Of a stretch of 64,000 bases of DNA, positions 53,390 to 63,500 are shown in pieces; position 1 is the stretch's first letter, and each line of letters begins with the position of its first letter. The notes beneath the pieces were generated by a model that made no database searches, was not told the DNA's origin, and was given only the letters and a program-made list of their open reading frames with translations. The DNA comes from Echinimonas agarilytica (lineage in GTDB: Bacteria > Pseudomonadota > Gammaproteobacteria > Enterobacterales > Neiellaceae), in the NCBI RefSeq assembly GCF_023703465.1, contig NZ_JAMQGP010000003.1, forward strand, positions 434,001-498,000, written 5' to 3'. The position numbers were made by a program, and so were the translations under genes.

Positions 53390-55012
53390 TTATGGTTTGC
53401 TTAAAGGGCGGTATTCAAACCAGTTGAAGTAGGCTTTGTTATCACTTATTTTACCGTTGCTGCTGGCGTACATGCCGGTAAATGCGCCCGTAAACCCGCC
53501 GGAACGAGTCGATGACAGAATACTGGCGTCTTGCACATCAGCAAAATTCTTCAATGATGTTTTAGACGTACCAATTTTAAATTGAATGTCTAAACCATGA
53601 ACTTCAAATGCTAATACTTTTTCGCCTTCGTATGGTTTTTGCTTCACAATGACTTCTTGTTTTACTTTGCGATCTTTATGGAACACTTTTATCAGTTGAA
53701 GTACTTGTTTTGAATCGGTTTGTTTGATCACCAATCGATATTGAAAACGGTCATTTTGAACTGCTGCAATACCGGCCTCTTCACCATCAACTTTGGGGGT
53801 AAAGTCGATTTCAGTGGCCGCGATAAAATCAAAGTGTTGAAAGCGTCTTGCAATCAGAGATGGATTTGTGGGTTGCGTTAAGGTGTTAGGCCGCAACTCA
53901 ATTTCTAACCAGCCTTTGCGATGAAACAAACTCCACCAGTTAGTTTGTGGTGTTCTCAAGAAGTTCCAGTGCAGCGCAAGTTGGATATGAGCAAAGTTGT
54001 CTACGTCGGGTATGGCTCTGATTTTGTTCGTCGGTAATTTGGGCGCTGTGCCTGTGAGCGTAAGTTGCTCTGACTCAGGGTTAAATACAGGGGTACCATG
54101 GCGCCATTTCACAGGAGTTAAAAAGGTTTCTCGGCCTAAGTAGTAGTGACCATCAATTTTTCTGACGCCAAGAACAAGCGCCCACCAATCACCAAATTGA
54201 GTTTGTACTAAATCAGCATGACCTGTGTGTTGAATGGGGAGCTCCGGTTTGTCGCGGTGCGTGAGCGCTGGATTATTTTCGAGCAGTTTAAAAGGGCCAT
54301 GGGGAGTTGGGGCTGAATAAACACATACCGCATGGTTGTTCCATGTCATGCCTTCGGCAGTGATTAAGTAGTAGGTGTCATCAATTTTATAATGGTGCGG
54401 GCCTTCAGTGGCAACAACACCACAGTCTTTGCCATCTGTTAGATCGTAACGTGGACCAAACAATACGCCTTTGTTTAGGTCGACTTGTTGCGTATAGATA
54501 ATGTGCTGTGATTTATAGTCAGGTTCTTTTGGAAAACGGTTGGCGCTAAACCAAACTTTACCATCGTCATCAAAAAACAACGAGGGATCAATACCTTTCG
54601 GTGTTTTTAAATAAATAGGGTCGGAATAGGGGCCTTCAGGCTGGTCCGATACGACGTAGAAGTTATTACCACATTGTTTACAGGTCACGATCACATAATA
54701 CTTGCCATTGTGATGCCGAATGGTGGGCGCCCACACTCCCGATGAAGAACGGTTATTGATCATATTTAACTGTGAAGGTCGATTGAGAACGTGCCCAATT
54801 TGTTGCCATTTCACCAGATCTGTACTGTGAAAAATAGGGACGCCTGGATACCATTCAAATGACGAATTCACAAGGTAGTAGTCATTACCTACGCGAGTGA
54901 TGGATGGATCAGGATGGAAGCCAGGTAACACTGGGTTTTGATAGGTTTCGGCAATGGCGTTGTTGATGGAACTAATGCAGAGCATTAGTAACAATATAAG
55001 TGTCAATTTCAT
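53390..55012 (-). CDS. GH43 beta-xylosidase/arabinofuranosidase-type enzyme
   Basis: A 540-residue secreted enzyme, signal peptide about 1-21 (ends AIAET). Catalytic acids are visible: Asp in GFHPDPSI, Asp in KGIDPSLFFDDDG and Glu in VATEGPHHYKI. The propeller (about 22-315) is followed by a C-terminal beta-sandwich of about 200 residues, as in beta-xylosidases. Substrates would be xylan or arabinan oligosaccharides. It is a different subfamily from the GH43 at 48.9-50.3 kb, so complementary activities are likely. Confidence 0.9.
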   Translation of the reverse strand: MKLTLILLLMLCISSINNAIAETYQNPVLPGFHPDPSITRVGNDYYLVNSSFEWYPGVPIFHSTDLVKWQQIGHVLNRPSQLNMINNRSSSGVWAPTIRHHNGKYYVIVTCKQCGNNFYVVSDQPEGPYSDPIYLKTPKGIDPSLFFDDDGKVWFSANRFPKEPDYKSQHIIYTQQVDLNKGVLFGPRYDLTDGKDCGVVATEGPHHYKIDDTYYLITAEGMTWNNHAVCVYSAPTPHGPFKLLENNPALTHRDKPELPIQHTGHADLVQTQFGDWWALVLGVRKIDGHYYLGRETFLTPVKWRHGTPVFNPESEQLTLTGTAPKLPTNKIRAIPDVDNFAHIQLALHWNFLRTPQTNWWSLFHRKGWLEIELRPNTLTQPTNPSLIARRFQHFDFIAATEIDFTPKVDGEEAGIAAVQNDRFQYRLVIKQTDSKQVLQLIKVFHKDRKVKQEVIVKQKPYEGEKVLAFEVHGLDIQFKIGTSKTSLKNFADVQDASILSSTRSGGFTGAFTGMYASSNGKISDNKAYFNWFEYRPLSKP

Positions 55013-55049
55013 CTTAAATTGGTAACTTCAAACAGTTAAGAAATGGCAT

Positions 55050-55068
55050 CATCAAGTTTACGTTGATG
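55050..55068. promoter_or_regulatory. Inverted repeat upstream of the second GH43
   Basis: CATCAA-N7-TTGATG, 38-56 bp before the GH43 start on the minus strand. Operator candidate; no matching regulator in the window. Confidence 0.3.
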
Positions 55069-55222
55069 GCAAATTGTGAGAACGGAACATTTGGCTATCG
55101 TTGAGGCTTTAAGTGTTATTGTTTCATTTGCATGATAACGCCCAACAAAATGAGCAGGTTCCATTGCAACGTGATAAATTCTGTGTGTTGCAATCGTTAT
55201 GTTTTTCTTAGGCTTATATTCA

Positions 55223-56227
55223 ATGAATCAACGACTCCCTGTTGTAGACCTACACCGCCATCTAGACGGCAATATTCGTGTGTCCACTATTGTCGAGCTA
55301 GCGGCACAACACGATCTTGTATTGCCTGCACACACCGTTGAAGAGATGGCACCGTATGTGCAGGTTCAAGGTAAAGAAAATGATTTGTTGGGCTTTTTGA
55401 AAAAGCTTGACTGGATGGTGGCGGTATTAGCCGATTTGGATGCCGTGAAGCGAGTGGCTTACGAAAATGTTGAAGATGCAGTGAACTCTGGTTTGGACTA
55501 CACCGAACTCCGCTTTAGTCCATATTACATGGCGATGACACATCAACTTAACCTCAACGATGTCGTTGCTGCGGTGATGAGTGGTGTAGATGCTGGGCGA
55601 GCTGATTTTGGCGCTCACGTGAATGTCATTGGGATTATGTCGCGTAGCTTTGGGCAGCAAGCATGTCAGCAGGAACTTGAAGCGATTTTGAATTTTCGAG
55701 ATGATTTTGTTGCGGTAGATTTAGCGGGCGACGAGCGCGGCTTTCCCAGCTCTCAGTTTGAATCTCACTTCAAACAAGTGCGAGATGCTGGGTTGGGTAT
55801 AACTGTGCATGCAGGCGAGGCGGCCGGAGCGGAAAGTGTATGGCATGCAGTGCGTTCATTAGGTGCCAGTCGAATAGGGCATGGCGTAAGATCAGTAGAA
55901 GATCCTGCATTGATGGAATATCTGGCGCAACATCGAATTGGAATTGAATCTTGCCCAACCAGTAATCTGCATACGTCCACGGTGAGTAGTTATGATACGC
56001 ATCCACTGCGCCAATTTTTGGAAGCCGATATTTGTATTGGTTTGAATACGGACGACCCGGGTGTGAGCGCAATTGATATTGCTCATGAGTACCGTATTGC
56101 CAAGCATGAGTTGGGTCTAACCGATTCGCAAATAACTCAGTTGCAACACAATGGTCTTGAAATGGCTTTTCTATCGAAACAAGAACGCCAGCAACTAATT
56201 TCCGCAACACAATCTCGCAATTCGTGA
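55223..56227 (+). CDS. add: Adenosine deaminase
   Basis: A 334-residue zinc enzyme converting adenosine to inosine. HRHLDGNIR (two His ligands) near residue 10, TVHAGEAAG (third His, catalytic Glu nearby), SRIGHGVRS and NTDDPGVS (Asp ligand) are all present. The ATG at 55223 (MNQRLP) gives family length. Confidence 0.97.
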   Translation: MNQRLPVVDLHRHLDGNIRVSTIVELAAQHDLVLPAHTVEEMAPYVQVQGKENDLLGFLKKLDWMVAVLADLDAVKRVAYENVEDAVNSGLDYTELRFSPYYMAMTHQLNLNDVVAAVMSGVDAGRADFGAHVNVIGIMSRSFGQQACQQELEAILNFRDDFVAVDLAGDERGFPSSQFESHFKQVRDAGLGITVHAGEAAGAESVWHAVRSLGASRIGHGVRSVEDPALMEYLAQHRIGIESCPTSNLHTSTVSSYDTHPLRQFLEADICIGLNTDDPGVSAIDIAHEYRIAKHELGLTDSQITQLQHNGLEMAFLSKQERQQLISATQSRNS

Positions 56228-56297
56228 TTTAATTCATTGAATTGAATTAAAATTCAATAAACACTAAGCCCGAAAATTATTAAAAGGGATGAAGTGA

Positions 56298-56639
56298 ATG
56301 GACTATTTTGTGGATGCATTGCGTAAATTTGCGGTTTTTTCGGGGCGAGAAAGACGTAAATCTTACTGGATGTTCGTACTGTTTTATTTGATTTTTTATA
56401 TCGTCGCAGCACTCATCGATCAAATGATTGGTGGTATGACAATATCGACGATATTTACACTCTTATTACTCGTACCGTCTATTAGCATTTCAGCCCGACG
56501 GCTGCATGATACTGGCCGAACCGGCTGGTGGCAGCTGATCGGTTTGATCCCATTAGTGGGCATGCTTGTTCTCATTTTCTTTTATTGCCAAGACAGTGAC
56601 GATGGCGCCAATGATTATGGGGCAAATCCTAAGCTCTAG
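56298..56639 (+). CDS. DUF805 family membrane protein
   Basis: A 113-residue protein with three hydrophobic helices. GRERRKSYWMFVLFYLIF near residue 17 and ISARRLHDTGRTGWWQLIGLIPLVG are the family signature. Function unknown. A short hairpin separates it from the convergent histidine kinase. Confidence 0.92.
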   Translation: MDYFVDALRKFAVFSGRERRKSYWMFVLFYLIFYIVAALIDQMIGGMTISTIFTLLLLVPSISISARRLHDTGRTGWWQLIGLIPLVGMLVLIFFYCQDSDDGANDYGANPKL

Positions 56640-56648
56640 TTGCCTTTG

Positions 56649-56674
56649 GCCATGCGCTGAAACCTGCGCATGGC
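56649..56674. terminator. Hairpin between DUF805 and histidine kinase genes
   Basis: Perfect 9-bp stem GCCATGCGC / GCGCATGGC, 8-base loop, between convergent genes. No clear U-run. Confidence 0.5.
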
Positions 56675-56683
56675 AATAAATGC

Positions 56684-58174
56684 CTATACTGACGCTAATT
56701 GAAACCGGAACTCTGTGCCCTGCGTGGGCTTTGAAGACACCTCAATCAAACTGTTATGCAACGCCAATATGCGTTCTGTAATGGCGAGTCCCAAGCCACT
56801 ATGGACGCGGCCATTGTCGGAGCTATTGCTCGCTCGAAAATGAGGTTCAAAAATTTGTCCTATCTCATCTTCGGGGATGCCGCAGCCGGTATCAGTCACG
56901 CGTATTCCTAGCTTTCCATGATTGTCTCTAGCATCAATATGGACCGTAATACTGTCGCCCGATTGGCAGTGGCGAATGGCATTGTCGATAAGGTTGGTGA
57001 ATACCCGCTCAATACGTTGAATGTCAGCATTGGCCATCAGACTCGGATCTTCTGGGCTCACGGTTAAAGAGACCTGTTTTTCAATGGCGGCGAGCTGTAA
57101 TTTCTGGATAACGTCTTGCACTAATTCGGCAATGGCGACGGGTTCTGTATTTAAAGTCACGTTGTCACTGTCTAAATGAGCGAGTTCAAATAATTGTTCA
57201 ACTAATTGACTGGTTCGATGCGCATTGTCCAGTGCAATTTGAATTAAATGCTCACTGTCTTCGGGGGTTAAATGTTCATGCTTGAGTTGCCAAGTTTCTA
57301 AGTAGCCTTGCAGCGCAGACAATGGTGTTCTTAAGTCGTGCGAGACATACGAAACGAGTTCACGCCTAAGTTGATCCGTGCTTTGAACTTTTTGATACTG
57401 GCGGTTCAGTGTTGCTGCCATATCATTGAAAGCACTGCCTAATTTTTGAATTTCATCATGCGAGTCTTGTCGCCAGTCCGATACGATGGCAATACCTTCA
57501 TCAAAGCCTTTTTGCTGCAAAGAACTGATATCGTTCGACAAGCGGCGCAGTGGCCGTGTCAGTAGTGCAAAAATGATCAACACAATAAGTGAACTAAACA
57601 CCAGCGTGAGTAATATGCCCCATACTCCCAGTGTCATAATGTGGCTGTCTCTTAAAATGCTCACCACACTGTCGTAAATCTCTCCACCAATAATGATGTA
57701 CAAATAGCCTCTGAGTTCGCCGTCTTCTCGGATCTCGGCGGCAGAGAATATCTTTTGTCGGCTCTGACCACGCGGATCATCGCCAATAATGGGGAGGGTT
57801 TGCTGACCGGATAAAAACGACTTGAGCGGCGTTAAGCTCACGTATTGTCGCTTAATTTTAGATGGATCGGCGGAGTAGGTGAGTACCTTACCGTCTGGCG
57901 CTAAGATATAAAACTCAAAACTTGGTCCCAGAATCATCATCGAATGGAATGCATTTTTAATGGCTGCTTGGTTTAAGTCACCCTGCTGAAACAGTTGATT
58001 GTCATACACTAGGTGCTCTGCAAGCTCTAAGTGTAACTTTTGCTCAACTTCTTTTTGGTATTCGCTGGAGACTTGAGTCGCCAGCAACAGGAGCAGAGCG
58101 CCAATGAGTACGAAACAGGTCAATACTGCCAGCGCGAGTTTGCTATAAAACGAACTAATAAGCTTACGCATCAC
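56684..58174 (-). CDS. Membrane sensor histidine kinase
   Basis: A 496-residue kinase. TM1 about 12-35, periplasmic sensor about 36-180 with a PAS/Cache-like FEFYILAPDGKVLTYSAD, TM2 about 183-207, HAMP, then HisKA with phospho-His in SYVSHDLRTPLSALQGYLE, N-box NLIDNAIRHC, G-boxes DTGCGIPEDE and HSGLGLAI. Start overlaps the response regulator end by 11 bp, so they are co-translated. Confidence 0.95.
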   Translation of the reverse strand: MMRKLISSFYSKLALAVLTCFVLIGALLLLLATQVSSEYQKEVEQKLHLELAEHLVYDNQLFQQGDLNQAAIKNAFHSMMILGPSFEFYILAPDGKVLTYSADPSKIKRQYVSLTPLKSFLSGQQTLPIIGDDPRGQSRQKIFSAAEIREDGELRGYLYIIIGGEIYDSVVSILRDSHIMTLGVWGILLTLVFSSLIVLIIFALLTRPLRRLSNDISSLQQKGFDEGIAIVSDWRQDSHDEIQKLGSAFNDMAATLNRQYQKVQSTDQLRRELVSYVSHDLRTPLSALQGYLETWQLKHEHLTPEDSEHLIQIALDNAHRTSQLVEQLFELAHLDSDNVTLNTEPVAIAELVQDVIQKLQLAAIEKQVSLTVSPEDPSLMANADIQRIERVFTNLIDNAIRHCQSGDSITVHIDARDNHGKLGIRVTDTGCGIPEDEIGQIFEPHFRASNSSDNGRVHSGLGLAITERILALHNSLIEVSSKPTQGTEFRFQLASV

Positions 58175-58865
58175 TAAATTTGTATCCTACACCCCATACG
58201 GTTAGAACGTATTCGGGTTTTGATGGGTCTTGTTCAAGTTTGGTTCGTAACCGATTGATATGGGAGTTCACAGTATGCTCATAGCCACTGTGCTTGTATC
58301 CCCAAACTTGATCTAACAATTGCGAGCGGCTAAATACCAGTCCTGGTGCGCGCGCCATATGCAGCAACAGGTCGAATTCTGTGGATGTTAACTCCACAAA
58401 TTGCTGATGAAGCGTGACGCGACGTCGGGCAACATCAATGCTCAGCGCGCCGTGCTGAATCACAGACTCTTGCGGCTCTGAGCGAGCTTGGGTCATCATT
58501 TCCATGCGCCGAAGCATAGCTTTCACTCGGGCTTGTAGTTCTCGAATACTAAATGGCTTGGTGAGGTAATCATCTGCGCCCATTTCAAGGCCAATCACAC
58601 GGTCGAGTTCAGAGTCGCGGGCTGTCACCATTAAAATTGGAGTTGCGTCTTGTTCGGCTCTTAAACGCCGACAAATTTCCAAACCATCAATTCCCGGAAG
58701 CATGAGATCTAACACAATCAGATCATAGGGTTCACAGGTTGCGCGTTGAAGGCCCTGCTCTCCGTGCTCACAAGTGTCGACATGATGTTGCATGTCTGAC
58801 AGGTTCATGCTGATCAGTTGATTAATATCCTGATCGTCTTCAATGACTAATATTCGCGATGACAT
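58164..58865 (-). CDS. OmpR-family response regulator
   Basis: A 233-residue two-domain regulator. Receiver with acidic EDD near residue 8-10, phospho-Asp in LIVLDLMLPGIDG and Lys in TKPFS; C-terminal winged helix with ELTSTEFDLLLHM and HTVNSHINRLRTKLE. The ATG at 58865 (MSSRILVIEDD) is the family start; an upstream in-frame ATG at 58892 is unlikely. It follows two spondin-domain genes on the same strand with about 105 bp between. Confidence 0.95.
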   Translation of the reverse strand: MSSRILVIEDDQDINQLISMNLSDMQHHVDTCEHGEQGLQRATCEPYDLIVLDLMLPGIDGLEICRRLRAEQDATPILMVTARDSELDRVIGLEMGADDYLTKPFSIRELQARVKAMLRRMEMMTQARSEPQESVIQHGALSIDVARRRVTLHQQFVELTSTEFDLLLHMARAPGLVFSRSQLLDQVWGYKHSGYEHTVNSHINRLRTKLEQDPSKPEYVLTVWGVGYKFSDA

Positions 58866-58970
58866 GGCCTTGCTCCCGTTGGCTGGTCTCAAAATATGAC
58901 GCAGTTAGACGGAGCTTGAATCGGTACAAAAATGTACCGATTCAAAAGCGTGTTCACCCATCGCTAATGA

Positions 58971-59678
58971 TCAATTCATGCGCGTTACTGTCAGGGTTGC
59001 CACGGATCCAATGACTCGATGTTGTGATAATAAAACCGAATCAGGATCATCCGCCTGAGTAACTAGACCGGGATGACGGGAAATTTTATTCATTACATCG
59101 TCACGATTTGCATTAAAACCTTCACCGCTATCAGCAGGGCCAGGGATTGAGCCCGCTAACTCGCTGTTTGCCTCGGTGCCCGCGTCGTATAAATGAAGCG
59201 ACCACGTCATGCTTTCTCCTGCGGCTAGAGCTGATATGTCTGCACTGTTTACACCTGCAAATGCATCATTGGTATTGACCAACATAGTGGTGGCAGAAAA
59301 GTAGATAGGTTCATCGACTTCTGAAGACAACATGACGGTTTCTGACAAACCGGGCATGATAATGCCTGCACCTGAAGCACTGGCGTGCGCACCTTCAAGC
59401 ATGGCCAATAAGCCCGAGTTATCACCACCTTCTGCCATTTGCTCTAGAGCTTCTGATGATTCTTCCCCAAATGTCCACAGCGATGTTTCCGCATCGTGAA
59501 GCCCAATCGTGAGCGGAGAGAAAGGTTGAGCCGCGGTTGCATTGACAATCGTGACTTCAAAATCCGCTGTCTCTGGCTCGTCATTATTGTCATTGTCATT
59601 GTCACTACCGCAAGCAGTGAGCAAGGTAGCAAGCGTTAAGCTACTGAGTACTTTGAATGTGTGAGTTGATTTTCTCAT
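58971..59678 (-). CDS. Spondin_N-domain lipoprotein
   Basis: A 235-residue predicted lipoprotein (LLTAC, Cys near residue 23) with an Asp/Asn-rich linker and a Spondin_N domain (FEVTIVNATAAQPFSPLTIGLHD, EALEQMAEGGDNSGLLAML, LHLYDAGTEANSELAGSIPG). Spondin_N is an eight-strand Ca-binding beta-sandwich. Paralogue of the next gene upstream; 10 bp gap. Function unknown. Confidence 0.85.
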   Translation of the reverse strand: MRKSTHTFKVLSSLTLATLLTACGSDNDNDNNDEPETADFEVTIVNATAAQPFSPLTIGLHDAETSLWTFGEESSEALEQMAEGGDNSGLLAMLEGAHASASGAGIIMPGLSETVMLSSEVDEPIYFSATTMLVNTNDAFAGVNSADISALAAGESMTWSLHLYDAGTEANSELAGSIPGPADSGEGFNANRDDVMNKISRHPGLVTQADDPDSVLLSQHRVIGSVATLTVTRMN

Positions 59679-59688
59679 GACCTCATCC

Positions 59689-60387
59689 TTACTTAACTGT
59701 TACTACAACTTTGGCTACGGGGTTTAACCAGCGGTGAATGCGGCTGTCTAAATCACTGACTCCGCCATCCGCATCGCTATCGCCGACATTACCTGGGTGA
59801 ATGTGAATCATGCTGTTCACTTCGGTATTGATTACGCCGGTGGCATTCATGCCGCCGTTCATTCCTGGGTTTGCAGGAATGCCTGGTACGCCAGACATTC
59901 CGCCACCGTTGACGATTTCATCATTGGCTTCGGTGCCCGCATCATATCCGTTCAAATAAATGGTGTAGGTGCCAGCTTCGGTTGGAATATCCCATGCGTC
60001 TAACCCAACAAACCCATCATTTGTTGGCAGTAACATGGTAGTGATGCTGAGTTGATTGTTAGTGCCTGTGTCCCAATCGGTCATCATGGTGTATTCAGTT
60101 GGAGCGAGTAAACCGCCCGCTGGGTTTTGCGCGGACACTGCAGAGATAGAGTCCGCGATACCCACTAAACCCGAAATGTCGCCACCTTCGGCCATCATTT
60201 GCAGTTCTGGTGATGCGGCTTGGCCGACTTGAAATAAGTGAGTGTCGCCACTGTGAGCGGTGACTAAGATAGGAGTGAAGTAAATGCCTTGCGTTAAATT
60301 AGTAATAGTAACGTCGACTGTAGCCGCTTGAGAAAGAGCAGGAGCTGCCAACATTGGGATTGCGAAGAGTGCGTGTTTGATGTTCAT
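59689..60387 (-). CDS. Spondin_N-domain secreted protein
   Basis: A 232-residue exported protein with a signal peptide (cleavage near SQA-AT, residue 21) and one Spondin_N domain. The core repeats the pattern of its neighbour: VDVTITNLTQGIYFTPILVTAHS, ASPELQMMAEGGDISGLV, LNGYDAGTEANDEIV. A Gly/Met/Asn-rich insert (GGMSGVPGIPANPGMNGGMN) is unusual. First of a spondin, spondin, regulator, kinase series. Confidence 0.85.
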   Translation of the reverse strand: MNIKHALFAIPMLAAPALSQAATVDVTITNLTQGIYFTPILVTAHSGDTHLFQVGQAASPELQMMAEGGDISGLVGIADSISAVSAQNPAGGLLAPTEYTMMTDWDTGTNNQLSITTMLLPTNDGFVGLDAWDIPTEAGTYTIYLNGYDAGTEANDEIVNGGGMSGVPGIPANPGMNGGMNATGVINTEVNSMIHIHPGNVGDSDADGGVSDLDSRIHRWLNPVAKVVVTVK

Positions 60388-60509
60388 TGTGTCGTCCTAA
60401 TTATGATTGACTGATTAACTTGCTACTCAGATTAGAAGCAAGCTGTGTCAACCAATTCACGGACTTGTCACAATTTTATCACGACTTGTAAAGCTTGTAT
60501 GTCAGGCAC

Positions 60510-60543
60510 AAAAAAGCCCAGCATTTCAGTCAGAATGCCGGGC
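60510..60543 (-). terminator. Terminator of the pullulanase gene
   Basis: On the minus strand GCCCGGCATT / AATGCTGGGC stem with one mismatch, then six U. Confidence 0.85.
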
Positions 60544-60569
60544 AAAGGTTGGAAGAGCAAACTAAATAA

Positions 60570-63500
60570 TTATTGTTCTGACAGAGTCAAACTCAGGTTC
60601 AGGGCATCAAATGTCAGCGTATAATTGCCATCAGTGGGAACATTGAACTGCACATCTCCCTTGTTGAACTCCAAAGTCATAGGGGTATCAACGGTGACCA
60701 CGCCATCGTCTTGGCCATAGTTCACATCACCCCACGCATCGTCAGCAATTTTGAAGTTAACATCGCCAGCTGTTAGCGCAGCAGTGAGGTTATATATGCC
60801 TAATCCTTGATAGGTGAATTTGTAGTCTTCTAATGCCGCCCAGCCACTATCGAAACTGCCACGCATGTACACTGCAGTGTCACCAAATGTAGGAGTATCG
60901 GCAGACGCTTCGACGTTCAACTTCAATTGACTGGTATCACTGGCATCTACGTTAAATGTGTACAACCCTGCATTTGCGATGGTGACAAGGATATTTCCAT
61001 CTTTGTCGCTCAGTGCGAGTGAGTCCGAACCTTGCTCAATGCCACTAAAGTCATAGTTCACATCGCCCCAAGTCGCATCAGCAAACTTAAAGGCATAGTC
61101 TCCAGCCTCTAAAGCGATGGTTGATTGATAAATACCGTTGCCGGTAAATGTCGCTTCATTGACAGGATCCCAGCCATTCATATCACCACGAATGTAGACT
61201 TTAGTGTCTCCAAATGGAGCTATGTCGCCCATGTCTTTGGCTGACACTGGAATACCTGCACCTTGGACACTATTTTGCGGAACCACAATAACGGCGGTTG
61301 TAAATGCTGGAACGGTCGCTTGTCCTGCACTGACATCGATTGTACGAATGTCAGCATCGGCAGACGCTTGTTGAATGGGATGTAATTCAGAGTTGGCAGG
61401 CACATCCACGGTGTGCTCTGCGCTATCTAAGTTGTAGATAACAACGATGGCATCGTAGTTTGGATCGAGATCTGCACCGGCGTTAACACCGTCGTCAATG
61501 GATTGAACGATCAACCCCGCAATTTGATCGCTACCTGTATTGTGATAGTCAACTCGAGCCATGACCGCTTCGCCTGTGCCTAGCCCGAAGAGCTTGGAAC
61601 CACTGCGAATGGCGAGATATTCTCGGAACACATCCGTTGTCAGGCCTATTTCAGTGGTGCTGGCAACGGTTGAAGTATCAGCAATAATCGTTTTGATAAG
61701 GTCGTAGTTCGAACCGTCTTTATCGTCACGTGGTAAGCCCTTGTCCCAATTGTTGCTCATACCATCAAAGTCAACGGTGTTGAACCAATCGCCAGAGTCG
61801 TAGCTATCCCGCTCCATTGATTTTGAACGCAACAAGTCGGCTCCCATATGGATGAATGGAATCCCTTGGCCCAGAAGAGGGAAGCTCAACGATAAGTTCT
61901 GCATACGGGCACGATCGAATGCACTCAAACCTGTAGGCAACTTATATTGATTGTTGTCCCACAGTGTTTGGTTATCGTGTTTGGATACGTAACTCTGTAC
62001 TTCCGTCGGGTTTGCCGTATAGCCGGCAGGTTGGCCATTGTAGTCAACGTCTTTACCGCGCTTGGCAGTGCCGTTGCGATCCACTAAAACAAACTCAGCT
62101 AGGTTGCCTGAAAGCTCTACACGTGCGATATCAGCCTGCTTTAACCATTGCGTTTTTTCGGCATCGTCCGCCGTATTTAAGTTGTTGGGTAGTGTATATA
62201 AGCCATTGCCCAAACCTTGGCTTTGGCGAATCCCATCGCCGCTGTCGAATGGCCCACCTCCACGAACAGCATCGCGTAATCGGTCTGAGAATGAACCAAT
62301 ACCGGTGCCATTCAGGTTGAGCTGTGTTGCCTGCACGAAGCGAGTGTCGTTTTCAACTTCTCCGTAGTTCCAGCCTTCGCCGTAGAAATAGTTATGAGGG
62401 CTCACTTCATGCACAGCTTCAAGTGATTCTTTCATCGCCTCTAATGGCTGGTGGCCCATGAGGTCGAAGCGGAAGCTATCAATTTTGTATTGCTCAGCCC
62501 AAATCACAAGCGTGTCGGTCATGAGCTTGGCCATCATGCGATGCTCGGTCGCTGTATTGTCGCAGCATGTTGACTGTTCCACTGAACCGGTATCAACATT
62601 TAAACGGTGGTAGTAACCGGGAACGACTTTATCGAGCACAGACTTTTCGTTTATACCTGATGCATTAGTGTGGTTGTAAACAACATCCATGACCACATTG
62701 AGATCTTGTTCGTGAAGGCTTTGCACCATTTCACGAAACTCCACAATGCGGGTAGTGCCTTCTGCATCACTGGCGTAGCTACCTTCTGGTGCGCCATAAT
62801 GGTATGGGTCGTAGCCCCAATTAAAGCTATCGAGTCCACGAATATCATCGACAATGGTTTCTGCACATTGGGTGCTTGAATCACATGCCTCAAGCAAGCT
62901 AATGAGTGTGGTGTCGCTGTCTTCAGAACACACGGATGCATTTGAGTTAAGGCCACATAGTTTGCCCACAGTGTCGCTGATATCAACTCGTTGTTCTGGA
63001 TCTTCATTAATAGTGGCGATATCAAATGCAGGCATTAAATGAAAGTGCGTAAGACCTGCATCTCGAAGTTCTTTGATGTGTTGCATGGAGGTCGAATTGG
63101 TTTCAGTAAATGCTAAATATTTACCGCGGTTTTCGGCGCTCACAGTGGCATCGAATGCACTAAAATCTCGAATATGACTTTCATAAATCACAATATCTTG
63201 AGGCGCGGTGAGTGGAACAGAGTGATTATCCCAGCCAGCGGGCTTAAGATTTGTATGCTCTAAATCGACAACCTGTGAGTAAACAGAATTCATCGATAAG
63301 CTTAATGAATATGGGTCGGTTGTGATGAGTGTTTCCATCTTACCCGTGGTTGGGTGATAAACACTGACTTCATATTGATAATAGCTAAATTCAGGTACGT
63401 CTGTGTCTGCGCTCCAAATCCCTGTGTCAGGATCTTCTGTGAGTGCGAATGGTGAACCGCTAAGCGCATTTTTGTCGGCATCAAATGCTAAAACGTTTAC

